The position numbers were made by a program, and so were the translations under genes. DNA of 64,000 nt from assembly GCA_034669045.1 (NCBI GenBank), contig JAXDOD010000184.1, positions 1 through 64,000 on the forward strand, given 5' to 3'. This document shows positions 51,868 through 61,412 of the stretch, in pieces. The notes below the pieces were generated by a model that did no database searches, was not told the DNA's origin, and worked only from the letters and a program-made list of their open reading frames with translations. Within the stretch, counting starts at the first letter, position 1. Every line of letters begins with the position of its first letter. This DNA comes from VAZQ01 sp034669045 (GTDB lineage Bacteria > Pseudomonadota > Alphaproteobacteria > Rhizobiales > Xanthobacteraceae).

Positions 51868-52617
51868 ATGCCCGTCACCGACGACATCGCATTGGACCGC
51901 CGGCGCGCCTTCTTCGGGCGGCGCAAGGGCCACGCGCTCAAACCGCAGCAGGCGGCGCTATTGGAGACGCTGCTGCCGCGGCTGGCGCTTGATCTCGACA
52001 CGCCTGCCCCGGCCGATCTTGCGACACTGTTCCCCGCCCCGGCCGACGGGGTGCGGCTCGAGATCGGCTTCGGCGGCGGCGAGCACATGGTCGCGGAAGC
52101 CGAGCGCAGCCCCGGCACCGGCTTCATCGGCGTCGAGCCGTTCGTCAACGGCATGGCCAAGGCGCTCGCCGCCATCGCGGCCAAGCGGCTCGGCAATGTC
52201 CGGCTTCACTTCGGCGACGCGATCTTCCTGCTGGCCTGGCTGCCGCCAGGCTCGATCGCGCGCCTCGACCTGATCTATCCCGATCCCTGGCCCAAGCGGC
52301 GGCACTGGAAGCGGCGCTTCGTGCAGGACGCGACGCTCGCCGAGATCGCGCGGGTGCTGCGTCCGGGCGGCGAATTCCGCTTCGCCAGCGATTGGCCCGA
52401 TTACGCCGCCTGGACGCTGCGGCACCTGATGCGCTCGCGCGATTTCGAATGGACCGCGGAGCGCGCCGACGACTGGCGCCAGCCCTGGCAAGGCTTCACC
52501 ACGACGCGCTACGAGGCCAAGGCCAAGCGCGAAGGCCGCGCGCCCTGCTACCTGATTTTCCGGCGGACGACCGATGAACGACAGGCAGCATCGACGACGC
52601 CATCATCGGTCGTCTGA
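51868..52617 (+). CDS. trmB: tRNA (guanine-N7)-methyltransferase
   Basis: A 249-residue SAM-dependent enzyme for m7G46. Present are the N-terminal FFGRRKGHALKPQQ, the SAM site LEIGFGGGEHMV, and the family signature YPDPWPKRRHWKRRF, followed by ATLAEIARVLRPGGEF. Convergent with the DUF2336 gene; the two ends are seven bases apart. Confidence 0.95.
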   Translation: MPVTDDIALDRRRAFFGRRKGHALKPQQAALLETLLPRLALDLDTPAPADLATLFPAPADGVRLEIGFGGGEHMVAEAERSPGTGFIGVEPFVNGMAKALAAIAAKRLGNVRLHFGDAIFLLAWLPPGSIARLDLIYPDPWPKRRHWKRRFVQDATLAEIARVLRPGGEFRFASDWPDYAAWTLRHLMRSRDFEWTAERADDWRQPWQGFTTTRYEAKAKREGRAPCYLIFRRTTDERQAASTTPSSVV

Positions 52618-52624
52618 CTGCCGG

Positions 52625-53716
52625 TCACCGCCCCGCCGGGACCGGCTGGCGGGCCTGCCAGAACCGCATCACCCGCTGCGCGGTCGCGGGCGACAGCCGT
52701 TCGTAGTTCGAATAGGCGTTGTCGAGGCCCTGGCTCGACGTTCCCCTGGTGCCGGGCCGCGACACGATCACGCTGCGCACGGTCGGCCAGGACCAGCCGG
52801 CCGATTTGCACAGGATGAGGATCGGATCGGGGCGGTCGCCCCCCATCAGGCGGTCGACCACGTCGATCGGCACGGCACACAGGAGCGCGAGGGCAGCGAC
52901 CGTTTCCTCGAATCGGCCGGCCTTGGCGAATTCGACGAGCTGCGCCTCGTTCAGTTTGCCCTGCGCATGCAGGTCCTCGACGGTGCGCCGCGCGGCGGCG
53001 TAATCGCGCGGCGACGACCGGGTGGCGACCTCGGTCGATACCTTGGCGAGCACGCGCTGGATCTCGGTTTTCGTCTCGGGCCTGGCGGAGGCGAGCAACC
53101 GCTGCTGCACCACTTCGGTTGCTCGCAGCAGCAGGTCGCGAAACAGCTTGGGCGGGATGTCCGGGCGCAACCCGACCCGCTCGGCGAGCTCGCCGTCGCT
53201 TTCGGCCTGGTCGACCAGGGTGGCGAAGCTCCCCTCGGAGAGCCTGGCGTCGCGGTTCCGCGCAACGCTGCGCACCACCGCCTGATCGCCGCGCTTGATC
53301 AGTACGTCGGTCACCGGCTCGGCGATTCCGGTCCGGTTGGAGATGGCGAGCAGGTGAGCCTGGCTCTTGGTCCTGGCGATGTCGACGAGATCGGTTTCGG
53401 CGAGCCGGCGCGACTGCTGAAGCATGGGCGCCGCGACGGAAATGTCGTCGTCCGTGGCGAGCTTGCGCACCACCTGCACCGGCGCATTGCCGACCGGCGC
53501 AAGGCGGTGCGACAGCTCGCAGCGTGCCTTGGCTTCGATCTCCTGGATCAGGCGGCCGAAGACGTCGTCGAACACGCGCACGTGGTCTTCGTTGAAACGG
53601 CTGGCTCCATCGATGAACAGCGCCGTGATGGCCTGGAGCGTCGCCACCCGCCGCTCCGCGGTGCCGTGCTGGATGACCTCTTCCAGTTCCGGGATCAAGG
53701 ATGCGGGTACAGCCAT
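52625..53716 (-). CDS. DUF2336-family protein
   Basis: About 363 residues, mostly helical, matching the DUF2336 family common in Rhizobiales (ASLIPELEEVIQHGTAERRV; FNEDHVRVFDDVFGRLIQEIE). No signal peptide or catalytic motif. Function unknown. The start at 53716 fits the CAGG eight bases upstream better than the ATG at 53722. On the minus strand, it is an insertion into the trmB-rimP neighbourhood. Confidence 0.85.
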   Translation of the reverse strand: MAVPASLIPELEEVIQHGTAERRVATLQAITALFIDGASRFNEDHVRVFDDVFGRLIQEIEAKARCELSHRLAPVGNAPVQVVRKLATDDDISVAAPMLQQSRRLAETDLVDIARTKSQAHLLAISNRTGIAEPVTDVLIKRGDQAVVRSVARNRDARLSEGSFATLVDQAESDGELAERVGLRPDIPPKLFRDLLLRATEVVQQRLLASARPETKTEIQRVLAKVSTEVATRSSPRDYAAARRTVEDLHAQGKLNEAQLVEFAKAGRFEETVAALALLCAVPIDVVDRLMGGDRPDPILILCKSAGWSWPTVRSVIVSRPGTRGTSSQGLDNAYSNYERLSPATAQRVMRFWQARQPVPAGR

Positions 53717-53824
53717 TCTCATGACCTGCGAGATCGGCGTCCGAATCGGGAACGACCGCCGTCAACCGCAAATTAGAAGGCGAGTCTGAACGAAGGGTTA
53801 GCCGATTCAAAGCCTTCACGGCCC

Positions 53825-53852
53825 TTGCATGGGGCCGGTAAATCGCTATATT
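53825..53852 (+). promoter_or_regulatory. putative promoter of the rimP-nusA-infB operon
   Basis: TTGCAT (53825-53830), 16-base spacer, TATATT (53847-53852). Transcription would begin near 53859, placing the hairpins and terminator at 53859-53941 in the leader. Confidence 0.5.
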
Positions 53853-53858
53853 CCGAGC

Positions 53859-53941
53859 GTCCGCGTTGGACATCTCATAACGGTCGGATGTGATCCGAAC
53901 GATCTTTGAGAGTGGGCTCCCCCGGGACCCCGCTCTTTTTT
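53859..53941 (+). terminator. folded leader with intrinsic terminator ahead of rimP (attenuator or small RNA)
   Basis: Three consecutive hairpins: GTCC-GCGTT-GGAC (53859-53871); TCGGAT-GTG-ATCCGA (53884-53898); and a terminator with 8-bp stem AGAGTGGG/CCCGCTCT (53909-53936) followed directly by TTTTTT (53936-53941). It ends 80 bases before rimP. The T-run is rare in this GC-rich window. It may attenuate the operon or end a short leader RNA. Confidence 0.65.
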
Positions 53942-54021
53942 GTTACCGCGCGCCGGCCACCCGTGGTCCGGCCGCAATCCCGGGAACTAAACCTTAAGTT
54001 GTATCGCCAGCCGCCGAGCGC

Positions 54022-54744
54022 ATGACCGAAACGATCGACACAGTGGTGCAATCCGACCCGCGCCGTATCCTCGAGCAGGGCACGGCCGCGCGCGTCGCCG
54101 CCATCGCCGAGCCGGTGATCCTGGGGCTCGGATTCCGGCTGGTGCGGGTGCGTGTTTCGGGGCTGTCCGGCTGTACCGTGCAGGTGATGGCGGAACGGCC
54201 GGACGGCACCCTGGCGATCGAGGACTGCGAGCTGGTCTCGCGCGCGCTGTCGCCCGTGCTGGACGTCGCCGACCCGATCGAGCGCGCCTATCGGCTGGAG
54301 ATTTCCTCGCCCGGGATCGACCGTCCGCTGGTGCGGCGCTCCGATTTCGAGCGCCATGTCGGCAGCATGGTCAAGATCGAGATGACGGTGCCGGTCGGCG
54401 GCCGCCGGCGGTTTCGCGGCCTGCTGCTCGGCGTGCACGGCGAGGCCGCGCGCATCCGCCGTGACGATGCCAAGCCCGGCGACGGGAGCGAGGTGCTGCT
54501 GCCCATGGACGAGATGACGGACGCCAGGATCATGCTCGACGACGCGCTGATCGCGCAATCGCTCAAGCGCGGCAAAGAGCGCGAAGCGCGTCTTGCCGAA
54601 CAAGAGCGCGGAGCCGAACAGGCCAACGCGCGCCGACCGAAACCCTGGCGGGACAGCCGCCGCAACCGGGCAGGCGATTCCCGCCCTGACCATTTCCGGC
54701 CGACCGGCAACGACAGCCGCACGGCCCCCAACGAAGGAGACTGA
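54022..54744 (+). CDS. rimP: ribosome maturation factor RimP
   Basis: A 240-residue protein for 30S assembly. Core: EPVILGLGFRLVRVRVSG, IEDCELVSRALSPVLDVADPI, YRLEISSPGIDRPLVRRSDFERHVG. The last ~60 residues are a charged tail (Arg/Asn/Asp rich) typical of Rhizobiales. Two bases separate it from nusA. Confidence 0.95.
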   Translation: MTETIDTVVQSDPRRILEQGTAARVAAIAEPVILGLGFRLVRVRVSGLSGCTVQVMAERPDGTLAIEDCELVSRALSPVLDVADPIERAYRLEISSPGIDRPLVRRSDFERHVGSMVKIEMTVPVGGRRRFRGLLLGVHGEAARIRRDDAKPGDGSEVLLPMDEMTDARIMLDDALIAQSLKRGKEREARLAEQERGAEQANARRPKPWRDSRRNRAGDSRPDHFRPTGNDSRTAPNEGD

Positions 54745-54746
54745 CG

Positions 54747-56354
54747 ATGGCGGTCAGCGCCAATCGGCTCGAACTGCTGCAGATCGCCGACGCGGTCGCC
54801 CGCGAAAAGTCGATCGATCGCGGCATCGTCATCGCCGCCATGGAGGATGCGATCCAGAAGGCGGCGCGCTCGCGTTACGGCAGCGAGACCGAGGTGCGCG
54901 CCGAGATCAATCCCAAGACCGGGGAAATGCGGCTCTCGCGCCTCCTCCTGGTGGTCGACCTGGTGGAGAACGACGCGGCGCAGATCGCGCTCGACGATGC
55001 CAAGAAGCGCAATCCGGCCGCGCAGGTCGGCGACTATATCGCGGAGGCGTTGCCGCCTCTGGAATATGGCCGCATCGCCGCGCAGTCGGCGAAGCAGGTC
55101 ATCGTGCAGAAGGTGCGCGAGGCCGAACGCGACCGCCAATACCAGGAGTACAAGGATCGCATCAGCGACATCGTCAACGGCATCGTGAAGCGGGTCGAGT
55201 ACGGCAACGTCGTGGTCGATCTCGGCCGCGGCGAGGCGATCGTGCGACGCGACGAGATGCTGCCGCGGGAGACGTTCCGCAACGGCGACCGCATCCGCGC
55301 CTTCATTTATGATGTACGGCGAGAACCTCGCGGGCCGCAGATTTTCCTCTCCCGCACGCATCCGCAGTTCATGGCCAAGCTGTTCGCGCAGGAAGTGCCC
55401 GAAATCTATGACGGCATCGTCGAGGTCAAGGCGGTCGCCCGCGATCCCGGATCGCGCGCGAAGATCGCGGTGATCTCGCGCGACTCGTCGGTCGATCCGG
55501 TCGGCGCCTGCGTCGGCATGCGAGGCTCTCGCGTGCAGGCGGTGGTCAACGAATTGCAAGGCGAGAAGATCGACATCATCCCGTGGACCGCCGACCCGGC
55601 GAACTTCGTGGTCAACGCGCTCGCCCCCGCCGAGGTCGCCAAGGTCGTGCTCGACGAGGACCGCCAGCGCATGCAGGTGGTGGTGCCCGACCAGCAGCTC
55701 TCGCTCGCGATCGGGCGGCGCGGCCAGAACGTGCGGCTCGCCTCGCAGCTCACCGGCTGGGACATCGACATCGTGACCGAGCAGGAAGAGTCGGAAACCC
55801 GCCAGGCCGAGTTCGAGAAGCGCACCAAGCTGTTCGTCGAAGCGCTCAACGTCGACGAGGTGGTGGGCCAGTTGCTCGCGTCGGAAGGCTTCAATTCGGT
55901 CGAGGAGCTTGCCGTCGTCGACGAAAAGGAGATCGCCGGCATCGAGGGCTTCGACGACGACACCGCCCGCGAGCTGCAGGAGCGGGCGCAGGAATATCTG
56001 GGCAAGCAGGAGGCTGAACTGGACGACAAACGCAAGGAACTGGGCGTCGAGGACGCCCTCAAGGACGTGCCGGGCGTGACCACGGCGATGCTCGTCAAGC
56101 TCGGCGAGGAAGGCATCAAGACGGTCGAGGACCTGGCCGGCTGCGCCACCGACGACCTGTTCGGCTGGAGCGAGCGCAAGGAAGGCGAGACCACGCGCCA
56201 TCCGGGCATCCTCGACGGGTTCGACCTGTCGCGCGACGAGATCGAGGTGCTGATCATGCAGGCGCGCGTCAAGGCCGGCTGGGTCAAGGAAGAGGATCTG
56301 GCGCCGCCGCCCGCCGAAGAAGCGGCGGCCGAGCCAGCCGAGGCTCCGGTCTGA
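54747..56354 (+). CDS. nusA: transcription termination/antitermination factor NusA
   Basis: A 535-residue protein: N-terminal RNAP-binding domain (1-~130), S1 domain (KRVEYGNVVVDLGRGEAIVR), KH1-KH2 (DPVGACVGMRGSRVQAVVNE; LAIGRRGQNVRLASQLTGW), then C-terminal acidic repeats (ELAVVDEKEIAGIEGFDDDT). RNA-binding factor that may feed back on its own leader, as shown in E. coli. Confidence 0.96.
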   Translation: MAVSANRLELLQIADAVAREKSIDRGIVIAAMEDAIQKAARSRYGSETEVRAEINPKTGEMRLSRLLLVVDLVENDAAQIALDDAKKRNPAAQVGDYIAEALPPLEYGRIAAQSAKQVIVQKVREAERDRQYQEYKDRISDIVNGIVKRVEYGNVVVDLGRGEAIVRRDEMLPRETFRNGDRIRAFIYDVRREPRGPQIFLSRTHPQFMAKLFAQEVPEIYDGIVEVKAVARDPGSRAKIAVISRDSSVDPVGACVGMRGSRVQAVVNELQGEKIDIIPWTADPANFVVNALAPAEVAKVVLDEDRQRMQVVVPDQQLSLAIGRRGQNVRLASQLTGWDIDIVTEQEESETRQAEFEKRTKLFVEALNVDEVVGQLLASEGFNSVEELAVVDEKEIAGIEGFDDDTARELQERAQEYLGKQEAELDDKRKELGVEDALKDVPGVTTAMLVKLGEEGIKTVEDLAGCATDDLFGWSERKEGETTRHPGILDGFDLSRDEIEVLIMQARVKAGWVKEEDLAPPPAEEAAAEPAEAPV

Positions 56355-56386
56355 CAGCCGGCCTGACAACAAGGACAGTCGCATCG

Positions 56387-57067
56387 ATGTTGGCACGACC
56401 GCAGGACGACGAGCTCGATGCCGGGCCGCGCAAGTGTGCGCCCGGCACGGAGCGGTTCTGCGCCGCCACCGGCGCGGTCCGGCCGGTCGACGACATGATC
56501 CGCTTCGTGCTGGCTCCCGACGGCGCGGTCGTGGCCGACCTCAAGCGCCGGCTGCCGGGACGCGGCATCTGGGTCACCGCCACCCGGCAGGCGCTGTGCA
56601 GCGCGGTCGCGCGCAAAGCTTTTGCGCGCAGCTTCAAGCGCGAGGTCAGGCTGCCGGCGGATTTCGTCGACGCGACCGAGCGGCTGATCGAGCGCTCGGC
56701 GCTCGACGCGCTCGCCATGGCCCACAAGGCCGGCCGGGTGGCGATCGGCTTCACCAAGACCGAGGTGGCCTTGGCGCAGGACCGGGTCGCGGGCCTCATC
56801 CATGCGGCCGGGGCGGCGCCCGACGGGGTCCGCAAGCTCGCGGCTGCGCTGCGCCGGAGGCCCGCCGAGGCCAGAACCATCGCTGCGATCGATACATTTT
56901 CAGCGGTGCAATTGGATTTGGCATTCGGGCGGTCAAATGTGGTACATGCAGCCCTGCTTGCCGGTCCCGAATGCAAAACCTTTCTGGCGCGCGCTGCGCG
57001 CCTTGACCGCTTCCGGACCGGCGGCCACGAGCCTATGAGCAAACGCGCCGAGCAGCCGGAGAATTGA
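56387..57067 (+). CDS. ylxR: YlxR/DUF448 nucleic-acid-binding protein with L7Ae-like domain
   Basis: A 226-residue protein. The YlxR domain (CAATGAVRPVDDMIRFVLAP, LPGRGIWVTATRQAL) is followed by an L7Ae/L30e-like region (ALAMAHKAGRVAIGFTKTEVAL). Always between nusA and infB in this group. Base use shifts toward AT near the 3' end (CAGCGGTGCAATTGGATTTG). Confidence 0.93.
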   Translation: MLARPQDDELDAGPRKCAPGTERFCAATGAVRPVDDMIRFVLAPDGAVVADLKRRLPGRGIWVTATRQALCSAVARKAFARSFKREVRLPADFVDATERLIERSALDALAMAHKAGRVAIGFTKTEVALAQDRVAGLIHAAGAAPDGVRKLAAALRRRPAEARTIAAIDTFSAVQLDLAFGRSNVVHAALLAGPECKTFLARAARLDRFRTGGHEPMSKRAEQPEN

Positions 57068-57074
57068 GATCGGA

Positions 57075-59669
57075 ATGGCCGAAACGACTGAAAAGACTGG
57101 CGAAAAGAAGCTGAGCGTGAGCCCGGCCAAGATGCTGTCGCTGAAGGGGCGCGGCATCGAGCAGGGCTTGGTGAAGCAGAGTTTCAGCCACGGCCGCACC
57201 AAGACGGTCGTCGTCGAGAAGGTGAAGAGCCGGACCGCGCCCAGGGCGAGGACCGAGGCGGCCCCGGCTGTCGAGAAGGCGCCCGCCAGGCCAAGTGGAA
57301 CCCGCGCCGCCACGGTGGCACCGGCCGCCGCGCCGGCGCCGCCCGCGGCTGCTGTCGCACCCAAGCCCTCGGGCGTGGTGCTGCGCACGCTGACGCCCGC
57401 GGAGCAGGCGGCGCGCGCCCATGCGCTGTCCGATTCCCGCCTGCGCGAAACGGAAGAACGCAAGATCTTCGAGGAGCAGGAGCGCGTCCGCGAGATGCGC
57501 GATGCCGTCGAGCGCAAGGAGCGCGAGGCGGCCGAGGCTCGCCAGAAGGAAGAGGACGATCGCCGCCGTCACGACGAAGAGACCAAGCGCAAGGCCGAGC
57601 AGGAAGCCAAGAAGCGTTTCGGCGAAGGCGAAACCAAGGCCAAGATTTCGATCGGGGCGCTCGCGCGCACGCAGGTGACCGAGGCGGAGGAGGACGACTC
57701 CCGGCCCCGCCGCCCGGGCAGCGTTGCGCGCCCGGCCGCCGCTCCGAAGGCGCCGCGTCCCGCCGGCGGCGAAAAGCGCCGTCCGCGCCTGACCGTGGTG
57801 ACCGCATTCAGCGCCGACGAAGTGCGCGAGCATTCGAAGGCGTCGTTCGTGCGCCGCACCAAGCGGCGGATGAAGGATGCCGGCGCCGGCGACGCCAAGG
57901 AAAAGCGGATCCGCGAGGTCACTATTCCGGAATTCATCACCATCCAGGAGCTCGCCAACCGCATGGCCGAGCCCGCCCGCACCGTGATCGCGATGCTCAT
58001 GAAACAAGGACAGATGCTCAAGATCACCGACGTGATCGACGCCGATACCGCCCAGATCATCGCCGAGGAACTCGGCCACTCGGTCAAGCGCGTCGCCGAA
58101 TCGGACGTCGAGGAAGGACTGTTCGACATGGCCGACGATCCCGCCGCGTTGCAGCCGCGGCCGGCGGTCGTGACCATCATGGGCCACGTCGACCACGGCA
58201 AGACGTCGCTGCTCGACGCCATCCGCTCCACCCAGGTGGCGGCCGGCGAGGCCGGCGGCATCACGCAGCACATCGGCGCCTATCAGGTGACCTCGCCGTC
58301 GCACGGCAAGATCACCTTCATCGATACGCCCGGCCATGCCGCGTTCACCGCCATGCGCGCGCGCGGCGCCAAGGTCACCGACATCGTCGTGCTCGTGGTC
58401 GCCGCCGACGACGGCGTGATGCCGCAGACAGTCGAGGCGATCAATCACGCCAAGGCCGCCAAGGCGCCGATGATCGTGGCGATCAACAAGATCGACAAGA
58501 TGGACGCCAAGCCGGAGCGCGTGCGCTCCGAACTGCTGCAGCAGGAGATCCAGGTCGAAACGCTCGGCGGCGAGGTGCTCGACGTCGAAGTGTCGGCGAC
58601 CAAGAAGCTCAATCTCGACCGGCTGCTCGAGACCATCGGCCTGCAGGCCGAGATCCTCGAGCTCAAGGCCGATCCGAGCCGTCCGGCCGAAGGCACCGTG
58701 ATCGAGGCGAAGCTCGACCGCGGTCGCGGCCCGGTCGCGACCGTGCTGGTGCAGCGCGGCACGCTCAAGCCCGGCGACATCGTGGTCGCCGGCGCCGAAT
58801 GGGGACGCGTGCGCGCGCTCGTCTCCGACACCGGCCTGCCGGTCATCGCCGCCGGTCCCTCGACGCCGGTCGAGGTGCTCGGCTTCAACGGCACGCCGGA
58901 GGCCGGCGACCGGCTCGCCGTCGTCGACAGCGAGGCGCGGGCGCGCGAAGTCACCGACTACCGTGCGCGCGAGAAGCGCGAGAAGTCCGCCACGCGCGCC
59001 TCGGGCCTGCGCGGCTCGCTCGAGCAGATGATGGCGCAGGCGAGGACCGCCGGGCGCAAGGAATTCCCGCTGCTGATCAAGGGCGACGTGCAGGGCTCGC
59101 TCGAGGCGATCATCGGCGCGCTCGACAAGCTCGGCACGGCCGAGGTCGGCGCCCGTATCATCCACTCCGGCGCCGGCGGCATCACCGAGTCCGACATCAG
59201 GCTGGCCGAGACCTCGAACGCGGCGATCATCGGCTTCAACGTGCGCGCCAACAAGGAAGCGCGCGAGGCGGCCGAGCGCGACGGCATCGAGATCCGCTAC
59301 TACAACATCATCTACAACCTCGTGGACGACGTGAAGCAGGCGATGTCCGGCCTGCTCGCGCCGACCTTGCGCGAGACCATGCTGGGCAATGCCACGATCC
59401 TGGAAATCTTCAAGGTCTCCAAGGTCGGCAACATCGCCGGCTGCCGCGTGACCGACGGCGTGGTGGAGCGCGGCGCCAACGTGCGCCTGATCCGCGACAG
59501 CGTGGTCGTGCACGAAGGCAAGCTCTCGCAGCTCAAGCGCTTCAAGGACGACGCGCGCGAGGTGGCCGCCGGCCAGGAGTGCGGCATGGCCTTCGAGAAC
59601 TATCAGGACATGAAGGCCGGCGACATCATCGAATGTTACCGGGTGGAGACGATCCAGCGCTCGCTGTAG
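57075..59669 (+). CDS. infB: translation initiation factor IF-2
   Basis: An 864-residue GTPase that places fMet-tRNA on the ribosome. Long N-terminal extension with Ala/Pro-rich and charged coiled segments (~1-280), IF2_N (LANRMAEPARTVIAMLMKQG), the G domain with GHVDHGKT (370-377), DTPGHAAF and NKIDKMD, then domains II-IV. Eight bases after ylxR. Confidence 0.97.
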   Translation: MAETTEKTGEKKLSVSPAKMLSLKGRGIEQGLVKQSFSHGRTKTVVVEKVKSRTAPRARTEAAPAVEKAPARPSGTRAATVAPAAAPAPPAAAVAPKPSGVVLRTLTPAEQAARAHALSDSRLRETEERKIFEEQERVREMRDAVERKEREAAEARQKEEDDRRRHDEETKRKAEQEAKKRFGEGETKAKISIGALARTQVTEAEEDDSRPRRPGSVARPAAAPKAPRPAGGEKRRPRLTVVTAFSADEVREHSKASFVRRTKRRMKDAGAGDAKEKRIREVTIPEFITIQELANRMAEPARTVIAMLMKQGQMLKITDVIDADTAQIIAEELGHSVKRVAESDVEEGLFDMADDPAALQPRPAVVTIMGHVDHGKTSLLDAIRSTQVAAGEAGGITQHIGAYQVTSPSHGKITFIDTPGHAAFTAMRARGAKVTDIVVLVVAADDGVMPQTVEAINHAKAAKAPMIVAINKIDKMDAKPERVRSELLQQEIQVETLGGEVLDVEVSATKKLNLDRLLETIGLQAEILELKADPSRPAEGTVIEAKLDRGRGPVATVLVQRGTLKPGDIVVAGAEWGRVRALVSDTGLPVIAAGPSTPVEVLGFNGTPEAGDRLAVVDSEARAREVTDYRAREKREKSATRASGLRGSLEQMMAQARTAGRKEFPLLIKGDVQGSLEAIIGALDKLGTAEVGARIIHSGAGGITESDIRLAETSNAAIIGFNVRANKEAREAAERDGIEIRYYNIIYNLVDDVKQAMSGLLAPTLRETMLGNATILEIFKVSKVGNIAGCRVTDGVVERGANVRLIRDSVVVHEGKLSQLKRFKDDAREVAAGQECGMAFENYQDMKAGDIIECYRVETIQRSL

Positions 59670-59703
59670 TTCAACTCTCACGCTTACGCCGTATCAAGGG
59701 AGC

Positions 59704-59850
59704 GTAGGGCGGGCAAAGGCGCTGCAGCGACGTTGCCGCATCGTCTCAGCGTCGCGCGCCTTGGCCCACCATGAATAAACCCCGACGGCGGGCAAAGCCG
59801 TGGCACGCCGCGGTTTGGCCGCAACGTCGGTGCAACCTTTGCCACCCTGC
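59704..59850. repeat. nested inverted repeat, family C, diverged copy 2
   Basis: The outer ends GTAGGGCGGGCAAAG and CTTTGCCACCCTGC resemble those at 38428-38527. The interior is longer and has drifted, with CGACG...CGTCG-type stems. It separates infB from rbfA within the operon. Confidence 0.6.
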
Positions 59851-59867
59851 TTTTTCGGTATTTCGAG

Positions 59868-60278
59868 ATGCCACGCCATCATCAACGCCCATCGGAGAAA
59901 GGCGCGTCGCAGCGGCAGTTGCGCGTGGGTGAACTCATCCGCCATGCGCTCGCCGACATGCTGATCCGCGGCGAGGTGCACGACCCGGTGCTCGAGGGGC
60001 ACATGATCACGGTGCCGGAAGTGTCCATGGCGGCCGACCTGCGGCTCGCGACCATCTACGTGATGCCGCTCGGCGGGCGCGACGCGCAGGCGGTGATCGA
60101 GGCGCTCGAGCGCAACAAGAAATTCCTGCGCGGGGAGATCGCGCGCCACGTTAACCTGAAATTCGCACCTGAGATCAGGTTTCGAATCGACGAGCGATTC
60201 GACGAAGCGGAACGAATAGAGAAGCTTTTGCGAACACCTGCAGTCCGACGCGACCTCGATCGCGAGAGCGACGAGTGA
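59868..60278 (+). CDS. rbfA: ribosome-binding factor A
   Basis: A 136-residue KH-like factor for 16S maturation. Core: RVGELIRHALADMLIRGEVHDP, LRLATIYVMPLGG, RHVNLKFAPEIRFRIDERFDEA. Overlaps truB by four bases (GTGA). Confidence 0.95.
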   Translation: MPRHHQRPSEKGASQRQLRVGELIRHALADMLIRGEVHDPVLEGHMITVPEVSMAADLRLATIYVMPLGGRDAQAVIEALERNKKFLRGEIARHVNLKFAPEIRFRIDERFDEAERIEKLLRTPAVRRDLDRESDE

Positions 60279-61333
60279 ACGACACGGATCCGCCCAATCG
60301 CTCCGGGCCTGACTCCGAGGCGTCGCCCGCATCCACTGCGCCGATCGCAAACGCGGCAGGGACACGGGAGGCGGCTCCTCGGCATGAGCGGGGAAGTCCG
60401 CAGCGCAAGCGCGAGAAGCGCGACGTGCACGGCTGGCTGGTGCTCGACAAGCCGGTCGGCATGACCTCGACCCACGCCGTGAGCGTGGCCAAGCGGGCGT
60501 TCCAGGCCAAACGGGCCGGCCACGCCGGCACCCTCGACCCGCTCGCCTCGGGCCTGCTCCCGATCGCGCTCGGCGAGGCGACCAAGACCGTCCCGTTCGT
60601 GATGGACGGGCGCAAGCGCTACCGCTTCACCGTGCGCTGGGGCGAGGAGCGCGACACCGACGACGCGGAAGGCCGCGTCACCGACACCACCCCGGCGCGG
60701 CCCACGGAAGCGGACATCCGCGCGCTGCTCCCGACTTTCACCGGCACCATCGCGCAGGTCCCGCCGCGCTACTCCGCCATCAAGGTGGAGGGCGAGCGCG
60801 CCTATGACCTCGCCCGCGACGGCGAGGTTGTGGAACTCGCTCCGCGGCCGGTCGAGATCCATCGGCTGGAGATCGTCGAGACGCCCGATCCCGACCATAC
60901 CGTGCTCGCCGCCGAGTGCGGCAAGGGCACCTACGTGCGGGCGCTGGCCCGCGACATGGGCCGCATGCTCGGCTGCCTCGGCCATGTGGTGGCCTTGCGC
61001 CGCACCAGCGTCGGCCCCTTCGAGGAGGCGGATGCGGTCGGCATCGACCGCCTGCAGCCGCCGGCGGACGGCAGCGCCGCCCCAGGCCTCGCATCGATCC
61101 TGCTGCCGGTCGCCGCCGGACTGCAGGCCCTGCCCGAACTCAGCGTCAGCCAGGCCGACGCCGCGCGGCTGGCACGCGGCCAGGCGGTCCTCCTGCGCGG
61201 CCGCGACGCGCCGATCATGCAGGGATGGGTCGCGGTCTCGACGCAGGGCTCGCTGATCGCGCTCGCCGAGGTCGAACAGGGCGAACTGCGTCCGCGGCGG
61301 GTTTTCAACCTCGGCGGCCAGGGCCCCGGGTAA
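60275..61333 (+). CDS. truB: tRNA pseudouridine-55 synthase
   Basis: A 352-residue pseudouridine synthase. The catalytic D88 is in AGHAGTLDPLASGLLPIALG. Also KPVGMTSTHAV, PPRYSAIKVEGERAYDLAR and GTYVRALARDMG. The ~50-residue Pro/Ser-rich N-terminal extension before VHGWLVLDKP is not part of the fold; GTG at 60275 overlaps the rbfA stop. Confidence 0.95.
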   Translation: MNDTDPPNRSGPDSEASPASTAPIANAAGTREAAPRHERGSPQRKREKRDVHGWLVLDKPVGMTSTHAVSVAKRAFQAKRAGHAGTLDPLASGLLPIALGEATKTVPFVMDGRKRYRFTVRWGEERDTDDAEGRVTDTTPARPTEADIRALLPTFTGTIAQVPPRYSAIKVEGERAYDLARDGEVVELAPRPVEIHRLEIVETPDPDHTVLAAECGKGTYVRALARDMGRMLGCLGHVVALRRTSVGPFEEADAVGIDRLQPPADGSAAPGLASILLPVAAGLQALPELSVSQADAARLARGQAVLLRGRDAPIMQGWVAVSTQGSLIALAEVEQGELRPRRVFNLGGQGPG

Positions 61334-61376
61334 AAGAAATTCCCCTTGTTCTTGCAACAGTTAGCGTCAGCCGCCC

Positions 61377-61403
61377 TTGACCTGGGAGCCCCCTTCCTAT
61401 ATC
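61377..61403 (+). promoter_or_regulatory. putative rpsO promoter
   Basis: TTGACC (61377-61382), 15-base spacer, TATATC (61398-61403). It would allow rpsO-pnp transcription independent of the upstream operon. Confidence 0.5.
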
Positions 61404-61412
61404 TCGCAAGTT

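Noticed and set aside
57033..59681. Long minus-strand frame antisense to infB
   Set aside because: Low-complexity composition and exact overlap with a textbook IF-2 gene mark it as a codon-bias shadow. The same reasoning removes the long frames antisense to fdsA, cpaF, nusA and pnp.
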